Of a stretch of DNA of 64,000 bases, positions 1 to 8,507 are shown in pieces (position 1 is the first letter of the stretch; the number at the start of each line of letters is the position of its first letter). The translations under genes were made by a program, and so were the position numbers. The notes beneath the pieces are model-generated. The model did no database searches. It saw only the letters and a program-made list of their open reading frames with translations, and was not told the origin of the DNA. This DNA comes from Alphaproteobacteria bacterium (GTDB lineage: Bacteria > Pseudomonadota > Alphaproteobacteria > Rickettsiales > UBA8987): assembly GCA_030429625.1 (NCBI GenBank), contig JAUIFA010000001.1:347306-411305 (forward strand), written 5' to 3'.

Positions 1-938
1 ACGTCAGTATTTTTTGAGATTATATAGCCAACACGTGCACCAGGGATGGCATATTCCTTGGAAAATGATTTGACTACGGCAATATTACCACTTTCAAATA
101 AGGCTTTTTCATTTTCACCTCTAACTTGCGAGGGATTTTCGGCAAAAGACAATTTGCCGTATGGATCATCATTTACAACAAGGAGATTAGGATGAGTTTT
201 TACGTGTTCTCTTATGACTGCAAAAATCTCTTCTCGTTCTTGGGCTGAAATATCCACTCCTGTTGGATTTGAAGGGATGTTTAGCAGCATTTGTTTGGCA
301 TCAGGATATGCTTCCAACACATCTTTTACCATTTTGGCTGTGGGAACCCCACGGTTTTGTGTATTTACTTCAACAATAGCAACATCAGCATTAGGGAGAT
401 CAAAATTATTCGACCAACCTGGCGAAAACATAATTATTTTATCAGCCTCTTTGCTTATTCTGAAAAAACCTTCTACTTCAGCTGCTACAAATTCTGGTCC
501 ATGAAGTGTACCAATAACCCCTGCAAGAACACCTTTAGCGCCAGTTGAAATAACAACATTACATTCCTTAACTTCAATACCAGTATCTTGAACAAATGTT
601 TCAGCGGCAATTGTTCTAAGCCCTTTATTTCCCTGGCCGGGGCCATATTTTAGTAAATGCTTTTTCCCTGTATCTTGTGCAAGTTGATAATGTACATCAT
701 CAGGCGCAAGATCATGTTTTTCTAACCGTTGAGCTCGCCAATTAGATCTTTGATCTTGTGTTGGGGGTGAAGATAGTTCGCCCACAGATAAATCAATCAC
801 ATCTTGTCCGGCAGCTTTAGCTTCAGTCATCCTTGTTGAAACAGCAAAAGTTGGGGAAGGCCTTTCTTCTCGTGGCCTGTTATATACATTAATTATAGTT
901 TCTTCTGCTTCTTGAGAAAGATCTGCGACTAATACCAT
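1..938 (-). CDS. PLP-dependent class I/II aminotransferase (partial, C-terminus outside window)
   Basis: An open frame runs from an ATG at 938 to the window edge without a stop (312 codons). It reads as a fold-type I aspartate-aminotransferase-like enzyme. The visible motifs are PSNPTG, NDDPYG (an Asp and a Tyr that would contact PLP) and, near the edge, VKSFSKEYA, whose Lys would form the Schiff base, followed by PGARVGY. The first ~30 residues precede the usual beginning of the fold, so this may be a slightly extended member. The substrate amino acid cannot be told from this part. GGTGGT lies just upstream of the ATG. It follows transketolase on the same strand after 119 bases. Confidence 0.85.
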   Translation of the reverse strand, partial: MVLVADLSQEAEETIINVYNRPREERPSPTFAVSTRMTEAKAAGQDVIDLSVGELSSPPTQDQRSNWRAQRLEKHDLAPDDVHYQLAQDTGKKHLLKYGPGQGNKGLRTIAAETFVQDTGIEVKECNVVISTGAKGVLAGVIGTLHGPEFVAAEVEGFFRISKEADKIIMFSPGWSNNFDLPNADVAIVEVNTQNRGVPTAKMVKDVLEAYPDAKQMLLNIPSNPTGVDISAQEREEIFAVIREHVKTHPNLLVVNDDPYGKLSFAENPSQVRGENEKALFESGNIAVVKSFSKEYAIPGARVGYIISKNTD

Positions 939-1057
939 AGCACCACCAATAAGTTAAAAAACAATTAATAATAAGCAGTATCTTCTACCATTTATTTAAG
1001 GAATAAGCAACCAAATAAATACAAAGAATGGAGGGGTGATGTGCTTTGCAATCAATG

Positions 1058-3064
1058 CTAGAAGCGTGATAGGACTTGTTCTACTAAATTTTCAGCGGTA
1101 ATGCAAAAATGCTTGTATAGATCTGTGGCAGGGGCAGAAGCACCAAAGCCTTTCATGCCAACAAAGATACCATCATTGCCGATATAGCGTTCCCAGCCGT
1201 AAGATCCTGCGGCTTCGATGGCGGCACGTACAATATCCCCTTCGCCAAGAACAGACTTCTTATACGCATTGGATTGCTCATCAAATAATCGATCACATGG
1301 CATGGAAACCACACGGGTGGGGATGCTTGCTGCATCAAGCTGTTCTTTAGCTTTTAGTGCAAGTTCTACTTCTGAGCCGGTGGCAATAATCACTGTCTTC
1401 GGTGCTTTGTCGCTGTCGGCAATAATATACGCACCTTTGGCAGACAGATTGTCTTTTTCATATTTTCTACGTAGGTTTGGTACGCCCTGACGGGTTAATA
1501 CCAACATAGAAGGTGCGTCTTCTTTTTCAATGGAGAGCTGCCAGCATTCGACAACCTCGTTCGCATCGGCCGGACGATACACATACAAATTCGGCATGCA
1601 ACGCATGGCGGCTAAATGTTCTACCGGCTGGTGGGTGGGGCCGTCTTCACCCAATCCAATCGAATCATGCGTCATCACATAAATAGCGCGTTGTTTCATT
1701 AATGCTGCTAAACGAATAGCCGGACGGCAATAGTCGGTGAATACGAAGAATGTGCCGCCAAAAGGAATCATCCCACCGTGTAGAGCCATTCCGTTCATCG
1801 CAGAGCACATTGCATGTTCACGCACGCCATAATAAATATAGCTACCAGAAAAGTCGTCTTTACTAATTGGTTGCATGTAGCTAGTTTTAGTTAAGTTTGA
1901 GCCGGTCAGATCCGCTGAGCCACCAATAAGTTCTGGTACGGAGCTGCACAAAGCCTCCAGCACTTTGCCTGAAGATTGCCGTGTGGCCATTTTGTCTGAT
2001 TTGGCAAAGTCTTTTTTAATCGCCGTGATCGTATTTTTAAATTCTTTGGGTAATTTTCCGGAAATGATGCGTTTGAACTCATCCTTTTTGTCGGATTCCT
2101 TCAGGCGTGTTTCCCACGATTCAGAATCTACCGAGCCACGTGCGCCAGTTTCTCTCCAAGCTTGTAAAATATATTCAGGAACCACAAAGGCATCATGTTC
2201 CCAGCCAATGCTGGCTTTAGCGCCTTTAATTTCTTCATCACCCAGCGGTGCGCCATGGGCACTGTTTTTACCTTCTTTGGTCGGTGCGCCTTTAGCAATC
2301 TTTGTGCGGCAGGCAATCAAGGACGGTTTGTCAGATTCCTGCGCAGATTTAATGGCCGATTCAATGGCGTGAGGGTCGTGTCCGTCAATAGACTGCACAT
2401 GCCAGCCACAGGCGGCAAAACGTGCTGGTTGATCATCGTTGACCGTCATTTCCGTTGGGCCGTCAATACAGATATGGTTGTCATCAAACAGCACAATAAG
2501 TTTGTCTAAACCCAGCGTTCCCGCCAAAGAAATAGCCTCATGGCTGATGCCTTCCATCAAACAGCCATCTCCAGCAATCGTATAGGTATAATGATCCACC
2601 AGATTATTGCCAAAACGTGCGGCCAGTAACTTTTCAGCCATTGCCATACCAACCGCATTAGCAATCCCCTGTCCAAGCGGGCCGGTAGTGGTTTCAATGC
2701 CAGCAGCTTCACCATATTCTGGGTGGCCACAGGTCTTTGCACCTAGTTGACGGAAGTTCTTAATCTCATCAAGGCTGATGTCTTTATATCCAGTCAGATA
2801 GAGCAGCGAATAGAGTAGCATAGAGCCATGGCCAGCAGATAACACAAAACGGTCACGGTCTGGCCAGTTAGGTTTTTTAGGATCAAATTTCAGGAATTTG
2901 GTAAACAAAACCGTTGCAACGTCTGCCATGCCCATGGGCATACCCGGATGGCCGGAATTGGCTTTTTGCACCGCGTCCATTGAAAGTGCCGAAATAGCAT
3001 TGGCCATGTCTTTATGTGTGGCTACTTCGATTTTTGGGCTTTTGAGAACACTGTTTGACGACAT
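1058..3064 (-). CDS. tkt: transketolase
   Basis: This 668-residue thiamine-diphosphate enzyme of the pentose phosphate pathway transfers two-carbon ketol units between sugar phosphates in the cytoplasm. The length is normal for bacterial transketolases. The N-terminal TPP domain carries GHPGMPMGMAD near residue 40 and the diphosphate/Mg motif GDGCLMEG near residue 164. The pyrimidine domain has the VREHAM glutamate near residue 411 and a GPTHQPVEHLA segment. The C-terminal domain ends normally. It starts at an ATG at 3064. No partner pentose-phosphate gene is adjacent. The aminotransferase downstream is co-directional but 119 bases away, so a shared transcript is possible but not shown. Confidence 0.97.
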   Translation of the reverse strand: MSSNSVLKSPKIEVATHKDMANAISALSMDAVQKANSGHPGMPMGMADVATVLFTKFLKFDPKKPNWPDRDRFVLSAGHGSMLLYSLLYLTGYKDISLDEIKNFRQLGAKTCGHPEYGEAAGIETTTGPLGQGIANAVGMAMAEKLLAARFGNNLVDHYTYTIAGDGCLMEGISHEAISLAGTLGLDKLIVLFDDNHICIDGPTEMTVNDDQPARFAACGWHVQSIDGHDPHAIESAIKSAQESDKPSLIACRTKIAKGAPTKEGKNSAHGAPLGDEEIKGAKASIGWEHDAFVVPEYILQAWRETGARGSVDSESWETRLKESDKKDEFKRIISGKLPKEFKNTITAIKKDFAKSDKMATRQSSGKVLEALCSSVPELIGGSADLTGSNLTKTSYMQPISKDDFSGSYIYYGVREHAMCSAMNGMALHGGMIPFGGTFFVFTDYCRPAIRLAALMKQRAIYVMTHDSIGLGEDGPTHQPVEHLAAMRCMPNLYVYRPADANEVVECWQLSIEKEDAPSMLVLTRQGVPNLRRKYEKDNLSAKGAYIIADSDKAPKTVIIATGSEVELALKAKEQLDAASIPTRVVSMPCDRLFDEQSNAYKKSVLGEGDIVRAAIEAAGSYGWERYIGNDGIFVGMKGFGASAPATDLYKHFCITAENLVEQVLSRF

Positions 3065-3190
3065 AAAAACCTTCTAATTATATTTTCATATGTTTGGCGT
3101 ATATAGAATGAATTAACATAATACACAAGCATTTATAAGATTTATAGAGGGTTTTATTATGCTGTTAAAAAAGGAACTAAAAATAGAAAT

Positions 3191-3204
3191 TATGATATAT
3201 CATA
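3191..3204. repeat. 14-bp palindrome TATGATATATCATA, 3' copy
   Basis: This perfect dyad directly abuts the TAA stop codon (3205-3207 on the minus strand) of the orphan gene. The same 14 bases occur in the upstream region of that gene at 3745-3758. Seen directly; role unknown. Confidence 0.7.
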
Positions 3205-3675
3205 TTATATAATTTTCTCATCAGCATAAGTGTTTTTAGTATATTTAGTGCCCGTCACTTTGTTTTTATTCTTGATATTAATAACTCCAATATTCCCTTT
3301 TTTCTCTGTTTTATTTTTCCGATTCTTAATAAATGAGTTAGGGTTTAGTTCCCTCCACACACAGCCGCGCGCAATAGCGTACTTTGCCTTTGTTTTTACA
3401 TAATCTGGGTTAAGGTGGGCATAAGAACAAACAGTTTCAAAGTCATCACAACTTCCTGATAACCAAGAAATTGCTTCTGCTTTTGCCTTTCTCATTTCCA
3501 TCTTTTTGGAGTTGCTCCCTGCGTCCATCAGTGCTTGGGTTATGACGGCTCTCCACAAAGAAATGTCTCCTTTTATACTGCTATTATTCTCGCTATTTAT
3601 TATTCCTTCAAGACAGTCAATATCATCATAATGGCTATTGGCAGAATCAGAAATAGTGTAATATTCTCTTTCCAT
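3205..3675 (-). CDS. hypothetical protein (orphan, possibly DNA-associated)
   Basis: A soluble protein of about 156 residues with no signal peptide or membrane segment. The middle holds a compact conserved-looking helical region (LWRAVITQALMDA ... AEAISWLSG ... DFETVCSYA ... NPDYVKTKAKYAI) that resembles a small family I recall from phages and alphaproteobacteria, without a function I can name. The C-terminal ~45 residues are Lys/Asn-rich and probably disordered. A longer frame opens with GTG at 3708, but the putative promoter -10 covers 3707-3712. A GAGGAG ribosome site lies 9 bases before the ATG at 3675, so I take 3675 (ATG at 3672 also possible). Palindromes flank the gene on both sides. 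It is AT-rich against its neighbours, which hints at acquisition. Confidence 0.7.
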   Translation of the reverse strand: MEREYYTISDSANSHYDDIDCLEGIINSENNSSIKGDISLWRAVITQALMDAGSNSKKMEMRKAKAEAISWLSGSCDDFETVCSYAHLNPDYVKTKAKYAIARGCVWRELNPNSFIKNRKNKTEKKGNIGVINIKNKNKVTGTKYTKNTYADEKII

Positions 3676-3706
3676 CATTGATTTAATCTCCTCGGTTATC
3701 TGCTGC

Positions 3707-3734
3707 ACTATAAGTAGTATTTTTCATAAATCAA
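3707..3734 (-). promoter_or_regulatory. putative sigma70-type promoter of the orphan gene
   Basis: On the minus strand TTGATT (3734-3729) is separated by 16 bases from TATAGT (3712-3707). The -10 matches the consensus at five of six positions. Transcription would start near 3700, upstream of the ATG chosen at 3675. Confidence 0.45.
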
Positions 3735-3740
3735 TAGCTA

Positions 3741-3762
3741 TTTTTATGATATATCATAAAAA
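3741..3762. promoter_or_regulatory. 22-bp perfect palindrome upstream of the orphan gene (candidate operator)
   Basis: The 14-bp dyad seen at 3191-3204 is here extended by flanking T4/A4 to a perfect 22-base palindrome. It lies just upstream of the putative -35 box of the minus-strand gene, a position suited to an activator or an autoregulator. Binding is inferred, not shown. Confidence 0.5.
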
Positions 3763-3967
3763 TAGATAAATCAGGATAGAACAGTATCTCTAGTTTAATA
3801 TATTTGTAGGCTATTCCCCTTTTAAGATTCATAGTTTAGATTGGTTGTGATGGTTGCGGTAGTCCCATAGCTAATTTTAGGCCATATATTATAAAAATAC
3901 GTGACTTCTGGTGTTTAGCGAATATACTTCATCGGCTTTGTTCAAACTATTATTGTGAGTTCTGTTT

Positions 3968-5335
3968 ATGTCTGTCGTTACGCGGTTTGCTCCTTCGCCC
4001 ACAGGTTTCTTGCACATTGGTGGTGCGCGTACGGCGCTGTTTAACTATCTCTATGCCAAACATCATGGTGGGCAGTTTTTGTTGCGTATTGAAGATACGG
4101 ATAAAAAACGCTCCAGTCAGGAAGCTATCGACGCAATTCTTGAAGGCATGAGTTGGCTTGGGTTGGAATGTGACGGTGAGGTGATTTATCAATCGGCACA
4201 AGAAGAACGCCATAAAGCCATTGCCTATGAGCTGGTGAAGAAAGGGCAAGCCTATTATTGTTATTGCTCGGAAGAGGAATTGGCACAAATGCGCGCAGAG
4301 GCAGAGGCTGAAGGCAAGCGTTTTAAGTATAACCGAAAATGGCGCGATGAAGGTCAAACGCCACCAGCGGACGTTAAGCCGGTGATCCGTATCAAAGCAC
4401 CACTAGAAGGCAATATGATCATTGACGATCTGGTGCAGGGCAGGGTGGAAGTACCTAACGATGATCTGGACGATTTTATCATTCTGCGTGCGGATGGCTC
4501 GCCAACCTACATGCTGGCGGTGGTGGTGGACGATCATGATATGGCGGTGACCCATGCGATACGGGGTGACGATCATTTAACCAATGCCTTCCGTCAGAAA
4601 ATTATTTACGATGCGATGGGCTGGAGCATCCCGCAATTTGCGCATATTCCGCTGATTCATGGTACGGATGGGGCAAAGCTTTCCAAGCGTCATGGTGCGT
4701 TGGGGATTGATGCCTACCGTGAGATGGGTTATCTCCCCGAAGCCATCTGTAACTATTTGCTGCGTTTGGGCTGGAGCCATGGTGACGATGAAATTATCAG
4801 CCGTGAGCAAGCAATAGAATGGTTTGGTACCGAATCAATCGGCAAATCTCCTGCGCGCATTGATTTTGACAAAATGGCCAACATCAATGCTCACTATATT
4901 AAAGAATCAGACGGACAAAGGTTGCTGGATTTGATGCTACCCATGCTGCCGGACATAACGGAGCAGGCCAAGCACAATATCCTTGCGGGCATGGAAGGGT
5001 TAAAAGAACGCTCCAAAACTCTCAATGAGTTGGCCGAAAATGCCAAGATTTATATCCATAGAGTGCCGTACACCGAAAAAGCGTTTAAACTGGTCAATGA
5101 AAACGGGCCATTGATTGTTCAGATGGCAGAAGCCTTGAATGTATTGGAAAATTGGGATATAAATATCATAAAAGAAGCAATGAATGACTTCGCCAAGAGC
5201 CACGAGCTAAAAATGAGCAATGTATTACCTGCGCTGCGCGCGGCCGTGTGTGGAACGATGGAAGCGCCGGGCATTTTTGAAGTGTTGGCAATACTTGGAA
5301 AAGACGAAACATTACAGCGGATTGGACATTTATAA
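3968..5335 (+). CDS. gltX: glutamate--tRNA ligase
   Basis: A class I aminoacyl-tRNA synthetase of 455 residues that charges tRNA-Glu. The ATP-binding HIGH-type motif appears at the N-terminus as SPTGFLHIGGARTALF, and the KMSKS-type loop as KLSKRHG near residue 236. Length and order fit bacterial GltX. Alphaproteobacteria often have two GltX paralogues, one of which charges tRNA-Gln; whether this is the discriminating form cannot be decided from sequence alone. The stop is followed after two bases by the start of def, so the two genes form an operon. Confidence 0.97.
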   Translation: MSVVTRFAPSPTGFLHIGGARTALFNYLYAKHHGGQFLLRIEDTDKKRSSQEAIDAILEGMSWLGLECDGEVIYQSAQEERHKAIAYELVKKGQAYYCYCSEEELAQMRAEAEAEGKRFKYNRKWRDEGQTPPADVKPVIRIKAPLEGNMIIDDLVQGRVEVPNDDLDDFIILRADGSPTYMLAVVVDDHDMAVTHAIRGDDHLTNAFRQKIIYDAMGWSIPQFAHIPLIHGTDGAKLSKRHGALGIDAYREMGYLPEAICNYLLRLGWSHGDDEIISREQAIEWFGTESIGKSPARIDFDKMANINAHYIKESDGQRLLDLMLPMLPDITEQAKHNILAGMEGLKERSKTLNELAENAKIYIHRVPYTEKAFKLVNENGPLIVQMAEALNVLENWDINIIKEAMNDFAKSHELKMSNVLPALRAAVCGTMEAPGIFEVLAILGKDETLQRIGHL

Positions 5336-5337
5336 TC

Positions 5338-5877
5338 ATGGCTATTTTACCGTTAATTTATTCCCCTGACCCTTTGTTGAAAAAGATTTCTGAGCCGGTG
5401 GCAGAGGTCAATGACGAGATACGTCAACTGCTTGACGATATGGTTGAAACCATGCACGATCGTCAGGGTATTGGTCTGGCGGCGGTGCAGGTGGGGGTGT
5501 TAAAGCGTATTCTGGTGATGGATCTTGGGTACGGTTCAAAGCGTTATGCCGAAGCTGGTGGGGAGGGTGAATCCAACCCGATCCATATGGTTAATCCGGA
5601 GATTGTGGCTTCGTCGGACGAAGAAAATATCTATGAAGAGGGGTGTCTTTCTTTCCCCGGTCAGTTTGCTGAAGTTATCCGCCCCAAAATGGTGACCATT
5701 GAATATCTTGATTATGACGGCAACAAGCAACGGGTTGATTGCGACGAACTGCTTTCCACCTGTGTACAGCATGAGATTGACCATCTCAACGGCATCACCT
5801 TTGTTGACCATCTCTCACGGGTCAAACGCAACATGATCCTCAAAAAGCTAGAAAAACAATTCAAGCACAATATGTAA
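5338..5877 (+). CDS. def: peptide deformylase
   Basis: A 179-residue metalloenzyme that removes the N-formyl group from nascent proteins. All three family motifs are intact: GIGLAAVQVG near residue 44, EGCLSFPG near 101 (Cys metal ligand) and HEIDHLNG near 145 (two His ligands and the catalytic Glu). It begins two bases after gltX and is presumably co-transcribed with it. Many bacteria carry def next to fmt; here the neighbour is a tRNA synthetase instead, which still links it to translation. Confidence 0.97.
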   Translation: MAILPLIYSPDPLLKKISEPVAEVNDEIRQLLDDMVETMHDRQGIGLAAVQVGVLKRILVMDLGYGSKRYAEAGGEGESNPIHMVNPEIVASSDEENIYEEGCLSFPGQFAEVIRPKMVTIEYLDYDGNKQRVDCDELLSTCVQHEIDHLNGITFVDHLSRVKRNMILKKLEKQFKHNM

Positions 5878-5956
5878 ATCTATTTTCTTATTTATATCCA
5901 ATGTTTAATGGTTCTTTATCATTTTATGATATGTAACTTTAAATTCAATATCTAGT

Positions 5957-5992
5957 ATAGTACTAAAGTATTTAGTACTATATATATTTTTT
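5957..5992 (+). terminator. inverted repeat followed by T-run (terminator or operator)
   Basis: ATAGTACTAAA (5957-5967) and its exact reverse complement (5971-5981) are separated by GTA and followed by ATATA and six Ts. It lies 80 bases after def and 90 bases before the ammonium-transporter fusion. The stem is 11 bp but AT-rich, so a rho-independent terminator for gltX-def and an operator for the next gene are both possible. Confidence 0.45.
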
Positions 5993-6070
5993 GTTGCTAC
6001 TTGCATCAAAAAGATGTTACTTTCAGTTATATTCTATTTAGACGATATAATTATTTTTAGGGGTAGGGTT

Positions 6071-8500
6071 ATGTGGAAGGTATTGTTCCTTTTTCTTACA
6101 ATGTTTGTGTGTGTGGATTCAGCAGTGGCTGAGTCAGAAGTTGAAGCATTAAAAGCACTGATAGAGTCCAACTATGCGGAACATCAAGACAGCTTAAACC
6201 ATATGTGGACTATGATCGCTGCAGCGCTTGTCCTGTTTATGCAGGGGGGATTCCTGCTCTTAGAAGCCGGTATGGTACGCTCAAAGAATAGTATTAACGT
6301 TGCACAGAAAAATATTGTCGACTTCCTTATTGCGGTTTTTGTGTTTTATGTCTGCGGTTTTGCCTTGATGTTTGGCAATACCATAGGTGGATTTATTGGT
6401 TGGAGTGGCGATTTAGCCTCTTTTAAAAATACCGGTGATTGGAATTATACCTTCTTTGTGTTTCAGGCGGTATTTGCCGGCACGGCGGCGACCATTGTGT
6501 CGGGTTCCGTAGCGGAGAGAATGAAATTTTCCAGTTATCTTTGGATTACGTTCCTTATTGCCTTTGTGATTTATCCGACTATTGGTCATTGGGCGTGGGG
6601 AAATCTTCTTAATACTGAAAACGAAACCTATCTAACTAAGAATGGATTTATTGATTTTGCCGGATCAACTGTTGTGCACTCGGTTGGTGGTTGGGTGGCG
6701 TTGGCCTCGTGTATTGTGCTTGGTCCACGTATCGGTAGATACGATGAAAAAACCGGTAAGGTTAACCGTATGGAAGGCCATAGTTTGGTACTCAGTACGT
6801 TGGGCTGTATCATCCTTTGGGTGGGCTGGATTGGGTTTAACGGCGGGTCAACTACGGTTGGCAGCCCTGCTTTTGCTCATATTATTTTCAACACGATCAT
6901 TGCGTCAGTTTTTGGTGGTTTGGTGGCGATGACAGCAGGGCGCATGGATGATGGATATTTTCGTCCAGACCAAGCCATTAACGGGGTGTTGGCAGGTTTG
7001 GTAGCCATTACGGCCGGTTGTGATGCGGTGGATGCGTACGGTGCGGCTTTTATTGGTGCAAGTGCCGGTATAGTGATGCACTTCTCCTGGATAATGTTAG
7101 TTCGTAATATGAAGGTGGATGATGTGGTAGGTGCTATTCCAGTGCATGGTATTTGTGGTGCGTGGGGTACGATCATGTTGGCTTTTTTTGCCACAGAAGA
7201 CAAACTGGCAGCAGGAAGCGTTATTGGGCAGTTTTCCATTCAGGCTCAAGGGGTGGCGATGGCATTTGTTTGGGCATTTGGCATCACCTATGTGTTCTGT
7301 AAAATACTTGATGCTACTTTCGGCATCAGGGTTTCTGCTGAAGATGAACTTGAGGGGTTAAATATTGCTGAACATAAAGCAACCTTAGGAACCGGATTCT
7401 TACAGCAATGTTTAAAAGACGTAGTAGAAGGCACAAGGGATTTAACGCAGAGGATTGATATTGAACATGGCGATGAATCGGCAGAAGTCGCTGCCTATAT
7501 TAACCAGTTTATCGGTCAGATGCAGGAATTGATGCACGGCATCCACGAAGAGGCAGAAAAACTCGAAGATCATTCGGGAAAAATGTCAGAAATTAGCTCG
7601 ATTTTGGCAGCCAGTTCAGAAGAAATGTCAGCGCAGTCTTCTGGGGTAACCGACATCAATAAAGCCATGGCGGAAGAGGCCAACAAGATTGCGGAATTGG
7701 TAGATAATATGGGACAGCGTGTTGATATTATCTCAGGCAGTGCAAATCAGATGTCGGCGAATATGGAAAATGTTTCTCACGCTATTTATGGGCTTACAAA
7801 GTCCATTGACGATGTGGCGCAAAAATCTTCAAATGCGTCTGAAGTTTCTATTCAGGCAAATGAGCTAACGACTACAGCCTCAAAAACAGTTTCTTCTTTG
7901 GCAGAAGCAGCTGGATCTATTGGTGGTGTTGTAGAGTTAATTAAGAATATCGCTGAGAAAACCAATCTTCTTGCTTTAAATGCCACCATTGAAGCCTCGC
8001 GTGCCGGAGATGCGGGTAGGGGATTCGCCGTTGTTGCCAGTGAGGTAAAAGCCCTTGCCGGACAAACCGCAAAAGCTACGGAAGAAATAGAGAATAGAAT
8101 CAATAACATTCAGCTTTCCAGTGGCGATGTGTCAAAAATAATTGGCGAAGTAACAGCTATTATTGACTCGATCGACGAGGCAGTGTCGAATATTTCTAAA
8201 ATTACTACGGAGCAAAACAATACTGCTTCTGAAATAGCTGCCAATGTGTCTGAGGCTGTTGAAGGTACAAAAGAAGTAACCAGTTCGATTCTTGAAATAT
8301 CGCAAAGCGCAAAAAACATTGCTGACGGCGCAAGGCAGGCGGCGAGCAATGCTGAGACGGTGCATTCAAGTATGGAAGCGTTTACACAGGAAGCGGCTCA
8401 TAGCTCAAAAAATGCGCAGAATACGCAATCGGCTTCCGGTGATGTGAAGGAGATATCAAGCAAACTTTCTGGGGCTATTGAGAAATATAAAATCAGCTAA
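6071..8500 (+). CDS. ammonium transporter fused to a methyl-accepting chemotaxis signalling domain
   Basis: About 809 residues. A signal-peptide-like N-terminus ([20 protein letters not shown]) is followed by a complete Amt domain (about 40-425) with around eleven membrane segments. Both twin-His pore motifs are present (TVVHSVGG and [12 protein letters not shown]), as is the DFAGSTVVH region, so conduction may be intact. After a linker with a HAMP-like stretch ([13 protein letters not shown], near 457) comes a long coiled coil with the chemoreceptor hairpin tip ([20 protein letters not shown], near 635), which in known receptors binds CheA and CheW. A longer frame from 6014 adds 19 residues before the signal peptide; GGGTAGGG precedes the ATG at 6071. 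It converges on gltD with a seven-base gap. The likely role is an ammonium sensor for taxis or other CheA-type signalling. Confidence 0.9.
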   Translation: MWKVLFLFLTMFVCVDSAVAESEVEALKALIESNYAEHQDSLNHMWTMIAAALVLFMQGGFLLLEAGMVRSKNSINVAQKNIVDFLIAVFVFYVCGFALMFGNTIGGFIGWSGDLASFKNTGDWNYTFFVFQAVFAGTAATIVSGSVAERMKFSSYLWITFLIAFVIYPTIGHWAWGNLLNTENETYLTKNGFIDFAGSTVVHSVGGWVALASCIVLGPRIGRYDEKTGKVNRMEGHSLVLSTLGCIILWVGWIGFNGGSTTVGSPAFAHIIFNTIIASVFGGLVAMTAGRMDDGYFRPDQAINGVLAGLVAITAGCDAVDAYGAAFIGASAGIVMHFSWIMLVRNMKVDDVVGAIPVHGICGAWGTIMLAFFATEDKLAAGSVIGQFSIQAQGVAMAFVWAFGITYVFCKILDATFGIRVSAEDELEGLNIAEHKATLGTGFLQQCLKDVVEGTRDLTQRIDIEHGDESAEVAAYINQFIGQMQELMHGIHEEAEKLEDHSGKMSEISSILAASSEEMSAQSSGVTDINKAMAEEANKIAELVDNMGQRVDIISGSANQMSANMENVSHAIYGLTKSIDDVAQKSSNASEVSIQANELTTTASKTVSSLAEAAGSIGGVVELIKNIAEKTNLLALNATIEASRAGDAGRGFAVVASEVKALAGQTAKATEEIENRINNIQLSSGDVSKIIGEVTAIIDSIDEAVSNISKITTEQNNTASEIAANVSEAVEGTKEVTSSILEISQSAKNIADGARQAASNAETVHSSMEAFTQEAAHSSKNAQNTQSASGDVKEISSKLSGAIEKYKIS

Positions 8501-8507
8501 TGATGGG

